DNA of 12,082 nucleotides, taken from positions 1 to 12,082 of the forward strand of contig CALWSX010000004.1 of assembly GCA_944384285.1 (NCBI GenBank), given 5' to 3'. The notes beneath the pieces were generated by a model. It worked only from the letters and a program-made list of their open reading frames with translations. It was not told the origin of the DNA and did not search any database. The stretch comes from an uncultured Lachnospiraceae bacterium. Its GTDB lineage: Bacteria; Bacillota; Clostridia; Lachnospirales; Anaerotignaceae. Within the stretch, counting starts at the first letter, position 1, and each line of letters begins with the position of its first letter. The position numbers and the translations under genes were made by a program. This document shows positions 1 to 6,696 of this stretch, one piece after another.

Positions 1-1
1 T

Positions 2-622
2 TTATCAAAAATAGAAATAGATGCATATGTTTCAGAATATGATATTTCTTCAGTACAAGTTGGACAAAAGGTAGAAATTACATCTGATGGTATAGAAAAT
101 AAAGTTTATACAGGAACAGTTATAAAAATTGAGCCTCAAGCATCTGTTCAACAAACAATAAGTGGTTCAGAAACAGTTGTACCTGTTGTAATAAGTATGG
201 ATAATCCTGATGAAAATGTAAAACCTGGTTTTTCATTTGATTTGGAAATAGTAGTTAAAGATATGAGTGATGTTGATTACATACCAATTTCTTCTTTGAA
301 GAAAAATGATGATGGATCTTTCTATGTGTTTACTCTTGATGAAGATGATAAACTTGTAAAAACACCTGTTGAAATTGGTGGTTACAGTGATATAAATGCA
401 GAGGTTATATCAGGACTTACAGCAGAACAAAGAATAGTTGAAGCTCCAACTGATGAAATGGAAGAAGGAAAGAGTATTTCTGAATATAAAGAAGAAATAA
501 CAATTAACACTTCTGAAGAAGAAAGCTCCCTTATGCAAGGCGCAATGCCGGGTATGTCATCCGGAAATATGGGAAATATGGGTGGCGGTCAGCCAACTAT
601 GAGAATGATGCCAGGAATGTAA
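2..622 (+). CDS. HlyD/MacA-type efflux adaptor subunit, 5' end missing
   Basis: The reading frame is open from base 2, so the gene begins before the window; the ATG at 197 is internal. The visible 206 residues match the C-terminal half of RND/ABC efflux adaptors (HlyD, MacA, YknX type). They begin with a beta-barrel-domain stretch (DAYVSEYDISSVQVGQKVEI) and continue with the membrane-proximal domain (PISSLKKNDDGSFYVF, then a V-x-IGGYSD segment). Such proteins are anchored outside the cytoplasmic membrane and connect a MacB-type permease to an outer component. The lipoyl and hairpin domains would lie upstream of the window. The last 29 residues (533-619) form a Met/Gly tail with nine Met, after an acidic stretch rich in Glu. 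An ABC ATPase follows after 19 nt and a MacB-like permease after that, which supports the assignment. The transported substrate cannot be read from this fragment. Confidence 0.88.
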   Translation, partial: LSKIEIDAYVSEYDISSVQVGQKVEITSDGIENKVYTGTVIKIEPQASVQQTISGSETVVPVVISMDNPDENVKPGFSFDLEIVVKDMSDVDYIPISSLKKNDDGSFYVFTLDEDDKLVKTPVEIGGYSDINAEVISGLTAEQRIVEAPTDEMEEGKSISEYKEEITINTSEEESSLMQGAMPGMSSGNMGNMGGGQPTMRMMPGM

Positions 623-641
623 GCTTTGAAAGGAGTGATAA

Positions 642-1361
642 ATGATGGAAGAACTTCTTCGTTTAGAAAATATATGTAAAAATTATTCTCAGGGAGAAAT
701 ATCTGTTTCTGCATTAAAAAATATTAATTTAACTGTAAATAAGGGAGAGTTTGTTTCAATAATGGGAACAAGCGGGTCAGGAAAATCTACAATGATGAAT
801 ATTTTAGGTTGTCTTGACCTCCCTACAAGTGGAAACTATTTTCTGGATGGAGACAATGTCTCATCATACAGTGATGACATGCTTGCAGAAATTAGAAATA
901 AAAAAATAGGGTTTGTATTTCAATCTTTTAATCTTCTTCCAAAGCTTACAGCACTTGAAAACGTAGAACTTCCTATGGCTTATGCTGGAGCATCACTTTC
1001 GGAAAGACATAAAAAAGCTATGGCAGCACTTTCTAAAGTTTCACTTAAAGAAAGAGTAAAACATAAACCAAATGAGCTTTCCGGTGGACAAAGACAAAGA
1101 GTTGCTATTGCAAGAGCGCTTGTAAATAACCCGTCTATAATATTTGCAGATGAACCTACAGGAAATCTTGACAGTAAGTCAACATTTGAGATAATGGAAA
1201 TATTTCAAAAGTTAAATGATGAAGGAACAACTATAATTATGGTTACACATGAGCCTGATGTTGCACAGTATACAAAAAGAATTGTTCTTTTTAAAGACGG
1301 AGAAATAATAGATGACTCGCCTGTAAAAGACAGGATTATTTTTGGAGGTGAGCCTCGTTGA
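642..1361 (+). CDS. MacB/LolD-family ABC transporter ATP-binding protein
   Basis: This cytoplasmic ATPase of 239 residues should power the permease encoded next. All nucleotide-binding motifs are present: Walker A GTSGSGKST (42-50), Q-loop Gln94 in FVFQSFNLLP, signature LSGGQ (146-150), Walker B IIFADEP with catalytic Glu171, D-loop GNLDS, and switch His203 in VTHEP. The NLLPKLTALENVELP segment is typical of the MacB/LolD/FtsE group. The length is normal for a stand-alone domain. An AGGAG at 631-635 precedes two consecutive ATG codons (642 and 645), and either could start translation. The stop overlaps the permease start by 4 nt, implying translational coupling. In E. coli MacB the ATPase and permease are fused; separate subunits as here are usual in Firmicutes (B. 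subtilis YknY/YknZ). The assignment to an export system is firm, the substrate unknown. Confidence 0.95.
   Translation: MMEELLRLENICKNYSQGEISVSALKNINLTVNKGEFVSIMGTSGSGKSTMMNILGCLDLPTSGNYFLDGDNVSSYSDDMLAEIRNKKIGFVFQSFNLLPKLTALENVELPMAYAGASLSERHKKAMAALSKVSLKERVKHKPNELSGGQRQRVAIARALVNNPSIIFADEPTGNLDSKSTFEIMEIFQKLNDEGTTIIMVTHEPDVAQYTKRIVLFKDGEIIDDSPVKDRIIFGGEPR
1344..1350 (+). promoter_or_regulatory. Ribosome binding site supporting a TTG start
   Basis: GGAGGTG lies 7 nt before the TTG at 1358. It lies inside the end of the ATPase gene and decides the permease start: no ATG is available at this place, and the TTG overlaps the ATPase stop as TTGA. Confidence 0.75.
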
Positions 1362-2575
1362 ATATAAAAGAATGTTTTAAATCAGCATTAAAAAATACGT
1401 TTTCAAATAAAATGAGGACTTTTTTAACAATGCTTGGTATAATAATAGGTATAAGTTCAGTTATACTTATTGTTTCTATCGGAAATGGGTCACAATCCCA
1501 AATAGAAGAAGAATTTGAATCAATAAGTACAGGGGCTCTTACAATAAGTTTATCTACATCTGATGATATAGAGTCAAGAGATATTTTGTATATGGAAGAT
1601 TATGATTTATTAAAGAGTATAGAAGGAGTTTCGTATGTTCTTCCTGAATATAATGGAAAAAGTACAGACATAAAACTTTTAGACCCTAAAGAAACAAAAA
1701 GCGCAAATGTTTCTGGTGTTACATCAGATGCATATTACATAAATAAACCTAATCTACTTTATGGCAAATATATTTCTGAAAGAGATGTAGATATGGAAAC
1801 AAAAGTTGCTGTTATTCAGGATACTACAGCATTAAATGTTTTTGGTAGATGTGATGAAAGTGTAATAGGTGAAAAAATATCTTTAAAAACGTGGAAGGGT
1901 ACAACTAAATTTACTGTAATAGGTATAACTGAAAATAAAAATGCAGAGTCACAAATGCAATATAGCAGTGAGTATCCTGAAGAAATAGAAATACCTATTT
2001 CAACTGCAATTAATCTTTACAATACAGATTTTATTTTATCATTTAAAGTGTTATTAGATGATTTGGGCAATACAGAACAAATGAAATATGTAATTACAAA
2101 TACACTTGAAAATGCACATGGAAATAAAGATAAATATGTAATTTCAGATACATCAGCAGTAGTTGATTCTATAAATGAAATATTGTCTTACGTAACTTTA
2201 TTTATAAGTTTTGTTGCCGGTATATCCCTTTTTGTAGGTGGTATTGGAGTTATGAATATTATGATGGTTACTGTAACAGAAAGAACAAGAGAAATTGGTA
2301 TCAGAAAATCTATAGGAGCAAAAAATAAAGATATCCGTACACAGTTTTTGACAGAAGCTGTTATACTTACAGGTATAGGAGGAGTTGCCGGACTAATTTT
2401 AGGATATTTTGGAGCTTTAATAGTTGGAGGTATAATAGGAATTCCTCCTTTGATGAAATGGAATGTTGTATTAATTGCAGTATCTATATCTGTAGGAATA
2501 GGTATCATTTTCGGTGTAACACCGGCTAATAAAGCTGCTAAATTAAATCCAATAGAAGCTTTAAGATACGAATAA
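1358..2575 (+). CDS. MacB/FtsX-type ABC transporter permease
   Basis: This 405-residue permease should form the membrane part of the exporter. It has the MacB layout: a first membrane helix (about 21-43, MRTFLTMLGIIIGISSVILI), a large extracytoplasmic domain (about 44-275, MacB_PCD type), then three further helices (about 277-304, 330-358 and 368-388). The conserved FtsX-domain signature is clear: GGIGVMNIMMV, then ERTREIGIRKSIGA (308-321), and the C-terminal PANKAAKLNPIEALRYE. The four-helix topology separates it from ten-helix BceB-type bacitracin permeases. MacB-type permeases are thought to act as mechanotransmitters that drive substrate movement outside the cytoplasmic membrane, through an adaptor and an outer partner. 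Both partner types are encoded here. The start is TTG, overlapping the ATPase stop and preceded by GGAGGTG. Possible substrates include macrolides, antimicrobial peptides and exported peptides; nothing here decides among them. Confidence 0.95.
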   Translation: MNIKECFKSALKNTFSNKMRTFLTMLGIIIGISSVILIVSIGNGSQSQIEEEFESISTGALTISLSTSDDIESRDILYMEDYDLLKSIEGVSYVLPEYNGKSTDIKLLDPKETKSANVSGVTSDAYYINKPNLLYGKYISERDVDMETKVAVIQDTTALNVFGRCDESVIGEKISLKTWKGTTKFTVIGITENKNAESQMQYSSEYPEEIEIPISTAINLYNTDFILSFKVLLDDLGNTEQMKYVITNTLENAHGNKDKYVISDTSAVVDSINEILSYVTLFISFVAGISLFVGGIGVMNIMMVTVTERTREIGIRKSIGAKNKDIRTQFLTEAVILTGIGGVAGLILGYFGALIVGGIIGIPPLMKWNVVLIAVSISVGIGIIFGVTPANKAAKLNPIEALRYE

Positions 2576-2605
2576 TTTAATTTAAGAAGTAAATGGGGTG
2601 GAATT

Positions 2606-3298
2606 ATGGAAAAATACAAAGTTCTTATAATAGAAGATGAAGTAAAACTTGCAAGATTTTTGGAACTTGAACTTAAATATGAAGGCTATGAAGTTGAGGT
2701 CGGCCATAATGGTAGAGAAGGTCTTGTAAAATTTATGGAAGAAGATTTTTCCATTCTGCTTCTTGATCTTATGCTCCCTGGAATAAATGGTATTGAAATT
2801 TGTAGAAGAATAAGAAAAAAAGATACCACAACACCTATAATTATGCTTACGGCAAAAGACCAAATAATGGATAAGGTTGCCGGGCTTAACAGTGGTGCTG
2901 ATGATTATCTTACAAAACCTTTTGCAATAGAAGAGCTTCTTGCACGAATGAGAGTTGCGCTTAAAAGAATAAGCTCTAAAACATCTCAGAATGCATTATT
3001 AACATTAGGTGATAAAATAAAAATTGATAATAATGCTCATACAGTAAAGGTAAATGATGAGTCTGTAGAGCTTACAAAAAAAGAGTATGAACTTTTGGTT
3101 TACCTTATAAAAAATAAAAATATTGTTCTTACAAGAGAACAAATTTTAAACAGTGTATGGGGATATGACTTTTTGGGAGAAACGAATATTGTAGATGTTT
3201 ATATAAGATATTTAAGATCCAAAATAGACGAAACTCTTGGTGAAAAAGTTATTCATACTATTCGAGGTGTAGGATACTATGTCAAAGATGAAGATTAA
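2606..3298 (+). CDS. OmpR/PhoB-family response regulator
   Basis: This 230-residue transcription factor has a receiver domain (1-120) and a winged-helix DNA-binding domain (about 132-228). Receiver residues are complete: acidic pair Glu10/Asp11, phospho-acceptor Asp54 in LLLDLMLPG, Thr82, and Lys104 in the TKPF motif. The effector domain carries the usual VELTKKEYELLVYL, REQILNSVWG and VDVYIRYLRSKID segments and ends with IRGVGYYV. A GGGGTGG at 2595-2601 precedes the ATG. The gene sits 30 nt after the permease with no visible promoter or terminator between, and its last 20 nt overlap the kinase gene, so it belongs to the transporter operon. The partner is very likely the kinase encoded next. 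Control of this same operon by the pair is a reasonable inference, but the operon promoter lies outside the window. Confidence 0.96.
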   Translation: MEKYKVLIIEDEVKLARFLELELKYEGYEVEVGHNGREGLVKFMEEDFSILLLDLMLPGINGIEICRRIRKKDTTTPIIMLTAKDQIMDKVAGLNSGADDYLTKPFAIEELLARMRVALKRISSKTSQNALLTLGDKIKIDNNAHTVKVNDESVELTKKEYELLVYLIKNKNIVLTREQILNSVWGYDFLGETNIVDVYIRYLRSKIDETLGEKVIHTIRGVGYYVKDED

Positions 3299-4781
3299 AG
3301 GTTTTTTTTCAAATTTTAAATTATCTACAAAGATAACTTTATTTTATGGGAGCGTATTTTCGATTGCTGTAATTATTTTAAGTGCGTTTGTTTTTAAAAA
3401 TGCAGCTGCAATTTCAAGAAATATTGCGGAAGAAGAGATATTTTATGCAGAAAAAAATATCAGAAAAGTTATTTTGGAAGAAGATTTTGAAAATTTATCA
3501 TCAGATGATTTTTCAAAAATAAAAAATGATAATATATCTGCAATAATTACAAATAAAGATACGGAAAAAACTATTAAGTTTGAAAGCGAAGATGGTATAA
3601 ATGTATTTGAAAAAGCTTATCCCATGAATGAAAATCCGGAATTAAATAATTTAGATGAAAATTTAATTATTATGCCTCAAAGTATAATTGTTGAAAAAGA
3701 GCCAACTCAGGATAACAGTATTTCAATTCGTATGTTTGATAAACCAAATTTTATGGTTCATGAAATAGATGGCGATAAATATATATTTTCAAAAACTGAT
3801 ATGAATATAGGAGATGATGACTATATAGTATTAATAAGCAAGAAAATGATAGACAGTCGAATTTACATGAACAGGTTTATGATAACACTTTTAATTATTG
3901 ATTTTGTAGGTATTTTGCTTTCGTTTTTAATAGGTAAATATATAAGTGGACTAATGCTAAAACCTGTAAGAAAAATTATGGCTACAGCAGAAGTTATTTC
4001 AGGGAATGATTTAAGCAAAAGAATAGATATATCTGGTCCGGATGATGAAATGAAAGAACTATCTGTTACTTTTAATAAAATGATAGAACGCTTGGAAGAA
4101 TCTTTTGAAAAGCAAAATCGTTTTGTTTCAGATGCTTCCCATGAACTTAGAACCCCTATAAGTGTTATTCAAGGGTACGCAAAACTTATAGACAGATGGG
4201 GGAAAGATGATCCTAAAGTTTTAAAAGAATCTATAGATTCAATAATTTTTGAAACAGAACATATGTCAAGTCTTACAAAGAAACTTTTATTTCTTGCAAA
4301 AAGTGATCAAAGCTTAATTGAAGTCCATAAAGAAAATTTTTGTTTGAATAAACTTATAGAAGAAACAATGCGAGAAGCAGAGCTTATTGATGGAAAAAGA
4401 AAATTTTTAATGGATACTGAAAAAGAAATAACCCTTTATGGAGACGAAAGTCTTATAAAACAACTTTTATGGATATTTACAGAAAATGCCATTAAATATA
4501 CATCTGAGGAAAAAGGTAAAATATTATATAAAGCTTATGAAGATGATAAAAATATATATTTATCAGTAAAAGATAACGGTATTGGTATTTCAGAAGAGAA
4601 TATTAAATATATATTTGATAGATTTTACAGAGTTGATGAATCAAGAAATAAATCGCTTGGAGGAACGGGACTTGGTTTATCAATAGCAAAGTGGATAGTT
4701 TCTGTACATGAGGCAGAAATAGATGTTTTGAGTGAACCAGGAAAAGAAACAGAGTTTATAGTAAAATTTAGTAAAAATTAA
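3279..4781 (+). CDS. HAMP-domain sensor histidine kinase
   Basis: This 500-residue membrane kinase should sense an external or membrane signal and phosphorylate the preceding regulator. Order of parts: membrane helix 1 (about 19-40), extracytoplasmic sensor region (about 41-199, acidic, Asn-rich, not recognised), helix 2 (about 200-222), HAMP (about 221-275), HisKA with His288 in SDASHELRTPISV, and HATPase_c with N-box TENAIKYT (Asn403), G1 box DNGIG (432-436), F-box IFDRFYR and G2 box GGTGLGLSIA (461-470). All catalytic motifs are intact. The start ATG at 3279 lies inside the regulator gene, with a GAGGTG at 3264-3269 nine nt upstream; an in-frame ATG at 3288 is an alternative. The domain layout resembles ArlS/CzcS-type kinases, but the sensor part gives no clue to the ligand. 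The TolC-like gene follows after 14 nt. Confidence 0.95.
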   Translation: MSKMKIKGFFSNFKLSTKITLFYGSVFSIAVIILSAFVFKNAAAISRNIAEEEIFYAEKNIRKVILEEDFENLSSDDFSKIKNDNISAIITNKDTEKTIKFESEDGINVFEKAYPMNENPELNNLDENLIIMPQSIIVEKEPTQDNSISIRMFDKPNFMVHEIDGDKYIFSKTDMNIGDDDYIVLISKKMIDSRIYMNRFMITLLIIDFVGILLSFLIGKYISGLMLKPVRKIMATAEVISGNDLSKRIDISGPDDEMKELSVTFNKMIERLEESFEKQNRFVSDASHELRTPISVIQGYAKLIDRWGKDDPKVLKESIDSIIFETEHMSSLTKKLLFLAKSDQSLIEVHKENFCLNKLIEETMREAELIDGKRKFLMDTEKEITLYGDESLIKQLLWIFTENAIKYTSEEKGKILYKAYEDDKNIYLSVKDNGIGISEENIKYIFDRFYRVDESRNKSLGGTGLGLSIAKWIVSVHEAEIDVLSEPGKETEFIVKFSKN

Positions 4782-4795
4782 ATCAGGAGGAGATT

Positions 4796-5959
4796 ATGAC
4801 AAAAGAATTAGCTTTTATTGCAGCAACAGCCCTTCTTTTTACGGCCTCGCCTGTATACGCAAATGTTCAAAATGAAAATGTTGAAAACAGTATAGATGCA
4901 GAAGACAGCGAGACAATAGAAGATGATAGCGAATATCAATTTTTGTTTGATATATCATATGATGATACTTTAATAGATTTAACTTTAGATGAAGCTGTGG
5001 AAGATGCTATATCAAATTCAACTTCAATTAAAACTTCTAAACTTAATTTAGAAACAATGGAAGAAAATATTGAAGAAACTGCAACAGATATAACTTATAA
5101 TCGTACACAAGATAGTATTGCAACATTACTCAGTTTTTTGAGTCAGCAAAACAATTATAAAAATTCAGAAATGGATTTGGAAGTTAGCAGACAAAAAATT
5201 GCTCATGAAATGAAAAAATTGTTTATGGATATAATAAATATGGAAAGAGAAATATCTCTTAAAGAAGATTCTATTAAAGTTTCTCAAATAGAATATAATG
5301 AAGCACAAACAAAATTTAAAAATAATCTTATTTCAAGCAGTGACTTTAAAGCACAGGGAACAGCTTATCAAAAAGAAAAATCTGATCTTGAAGCATTAAA
5401 AAATGAACTTGATATTACATATAAAAATTTGAATGTATTGATGGGTAAAGATGAAAATACTCGTTATAATATTTCTTTGGATCCTGAGTATGAAAAAATA
5501 GAAGATATAACAGATATAAACTATTATGCCAGCAGAGAAGCTGATAATACAGTAACAATGCAAAAACTTAAAAATGATCTTGAATATGCAGAAATTGCTG
5601 CAAAAAACGAGTATTTAAAAGAATCAAGCACATATATGTCAGAAATAAATGCTGAAAATAATGCAGCAATAACAGAAATGAATTTAAATGATACAAAAGA
5701 ACAGCTTGAACAGAGCATTGTTTCATTATATTATTCAATAAAAAATTCAGAACAAAATATGGAATCTTTATATACAAACTATGAAACCGCAATAACCAAT
5801 TATGAGGCGTCAAAGATAAAATATGATGCAGGGCTTATTTCTTTAAAAGATTTGGAAACTGCAAAGAAAAATCTTCATGAGGCTGAAAATTCATTAATTA
5901 AATCTCTTTATGAAAATATGATAAATGTTGAAAAATTCAATAATTTAAATCTTTTGTAA
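4796..5959 (+). CDS. Secreted TolC-family protein lacking recognisable beta-barrel segments
   Basis: This 387-residue protein starts with a signal peptide (hydrophobic run AFIAATALLFTASPVYA, likely cut after Ala22), an acidic linker (about 28-60), and then the TolC-family opening LTLDEAVEDAISNS. The TolC duplication is visible: residues 167-215 (FKNNLISSSDFKAQ core) match residues 335-384 (YDAGLISLKDLETA core). Typical TolC proteins are about 430-490 residues and carry, in each repeat, strand pairs with P-x-L-x-L and PLF-x-GG-like motifs that build the outer-membrane barrel. Here helix runs on into helix at about 87-140 and 262-305 and no such motif is seen. AGGAGG at 4785-4790 lies 5 nt before the ATG. 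As last gene of the exporter operon it is the likely outer partner of the adaptor. In a single-membrane host it may be a periplasm-like or wall-zone tunnel; that is inference. Confidence 0.85.
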   Translation: MTKELAFIAATALLFTASPVYANVQNENVENSIDAEDSETIEDDSEYQFLFDISYDDTLIDLTLDEAVEDAISNSTSIKTSKLNLETMEENIEETATDITYNRTQDSIATLLSFLSQQNNYKNSEMDLEVSRQKIAHEMKKLFMDIINMEREISLKEDSIKVSQIEYNEAQTKFKNNLISSSDFKAQGTAYQKEKSDLEALKNELDITYKNLNVLMGKDENTRYNISLDPEYEKIEDITDINYYASREADNTVTMQKLKNDLEYAEIAAKNEYLKESSTYMSEINAENNAAITEMNLNDTKEQLEQSIVSLYYSIKNSEQNMESLYTNYETAITNYEASKIKYDAGLISLKDLETAKKNLHEAENSLIKSLYENMINVEKFNNLNLL

Positions 5960-5980
5960 TAGAAAATAGTTTTATTTATG

Positions 5981-6009
5981 TTTACTTTTTATTTTTTACA
6001 GTGTAAAAT
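5981..6009 (+). promoter_or_regulatory. Candidate sigma-A promoter for the methyltransferase unit
   Basis: TTTACT (5981-5986), a 17-nt spacer and TAAAAT (6004-6009) lie 34 nt before the start at 6044. The match is fair (4/6 and 5/6). The region is AT-rich, so a chance match is possible. No terminator separates this site from the TolC-like gene, so read-through from the exporter operon remains possible. Confidence 0.45.
5994..6008 (+). repeat. 15-nt perfect palindrome overlapping the candidate -10 box
   Basis: TTTTACAGTGTAAAA is symmetric about G6001, with seven paired positions per side. It overlaps the candidate -10 element, the place where a repressor would block RNA polymerase. The TACA/TGTA half-sites recall operators of BlaI/CopY-type repressors, but those normally have a different spacing, so the regulator is not assigned. 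Confidence 0.4.
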
Positions 6010-6043
6010 TACCCTATAAAAACTGTGAAAAGGGTTTGGTATT

Positions 6044-6517
6044 ATGAAAAAAGAGTATGATTATGTTATATATAAATTTAAGTTTGGTTTTTTGAAAATA
6101 GAATCTTATGAAGATGCCGTTATCTCTATTAAATGTGTATCTGAAGATGAGATTGACAATAATGAAAAACCTACTGCTCTTTTAAAAAAAGTTGTAAAAG
6201 AATTAGATGAATATTTTTCAGGTAAAAGAAAAACTTTTGATATTCCTATATCTTTTAATGGAACGGAGTTTCAGAAAAAAGTTTGGAATGCTCTTTTAGA
6301 AATTCCTTATGGTGAAACAAGATCATATAAAGATATTGCAGAACATATAGGAAATCCTAAAGCGTGCAGGGCTGTTGGAATGGCAAACCACAATAACCCT
6401 ATTTCAATAATTGTACCTTGCCACAGAGTTATTGGGAAAAATGGAAGCCTTACAGGATATGCCGGAGGTCTTGATATGAAAAATTATCTTTTACAGCTTG
6501 AAAAAAGTAATATTTAA
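6044..6517 (+). CDS. ogt: Methylated-DNA--[protein]-cysteine S-methyltransferase
   Basis: This 157-residue cytoplasmic suicide repair protein moves the methyl group from O6-methylguanine (and O4-methylthymine) onto its own cysteine. The active-site motif PCHRVI is present with acceptor Cys126, preceded by SIIV and followed by the GKNGSLTGYAGGLDMK segment that closes the active site. The helix-turn-helix region GETRSYKDIAEHIGNPKACR (90-109) includes the arginine that flips the damaged base (Arg109, by homology) and the conserved MANHNNP turn. The N-terminal 60 residues are poorly conserved, as usual in Ogt. The length is typical of Ogt, with no AdaA-type domain. An AAAGGG about 10 nt upstream serves as ribosome binding site. 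The gene lies 84 nt after the TolC-like gene and 30 nt before a CXXC protein gene, so it may head a three-gene unit. Confidence 0.96.
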   Translation: MKKEYDYVIYKFKFGFLKIESYEDAVISIKCVSEDEIDNNEKPTALLKKVVKELDEYFSGKRKTFDIPISFNGTEFQKKVWNALLEIPYGETRSYKDIAEHIGNPKACRAVGMANHNNPISIIVPCHRVIGKNGSLTGYAGGLDMKNYLLQLEKSNI

Positions 6518-6547
6518 AATTTTATACTGTAATTTAAGAGGTGAAAA

Positions 6548-6694
6548 ATGGATAGAAAGGGCATTCTTGCCGCAAGAGTATCTGTATTTATTGTTTCTAT
6601 TTGTTTTATTGCAATGGGAATAATGAGGAACGAACATTTTGTGGTTTTTAAAAAGGCAGTTAAAATTTGTCTTGAATGTATAGGTCTTGGATAA
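6548..6694 (+). CDS. 48-residue membrane protein with C-terminal CXXC (CD1871A-like)
   Basis: This short gene encodes 48 residues: a basic N-terminus (MDRKGILAAR), one hydrophobic helix (about 11-26), a short basic stretch, and the C-terminal motif CLECIGLG. I recall a family of very small clostridial proteins, named after CD1871A of C. difficile, defined by just this CxxCIGLG ending; the name is from memory and unchecked. AGAGGTG at 6537-6543 gives a good ribosome binding site 4 nt before the ATG. The stop TAA shares its last A with the ATG of the next gene (TAATG), implying coupled translation. The pairing with a polytopic Fe-S membrane protein suggests the two cysteines act in redox or in Fe-S binding beside it; that is inference from context. 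The clear RBS, codon-to-stop fit and motif argue against a chance reading frame. Confidence 0.82.
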   Translation: MDRKGILAARVSVFIVSICFIAMGIMRNEHFVVFKKAVKICLECIGLG

Positions 6695-6696
6695 TG
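6692..6696 (+). promoter_or_regulatory. TAATG stop-start coupling that decides the Fe-S protein start
   Basis: The stop of the CXXC gene and the ATG at 6694 overlap by one base. An in-frame ATG at 6676 would add six residues, but it has no ribosome binding site and would bury the start inside the upstream gene, so 6694 is preferred. Confidence 0.7.

Noticed and set aside
2188..2863. Two minus-strand reading frames (143 and 93 codons) opposite the permease and regulator genes
   Set aside because: They lie antisense to well-supported genes, show low-complexity or Phe/Lys-rich translations without a motif, and lack ribosome binding sites.
5524..5813. Minus-strand frames opposite the TolC-like gene
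   Set aside because: Antisense shadows of a helix-rich gene, without start signals or recognisable motif.
6676..6693. Upstream ATG as start of the Fe-S protein
   Set aside because: It has no ribosome binding site and lies inside the CXXC gene; the coupled ATG at 6694 is better supported.
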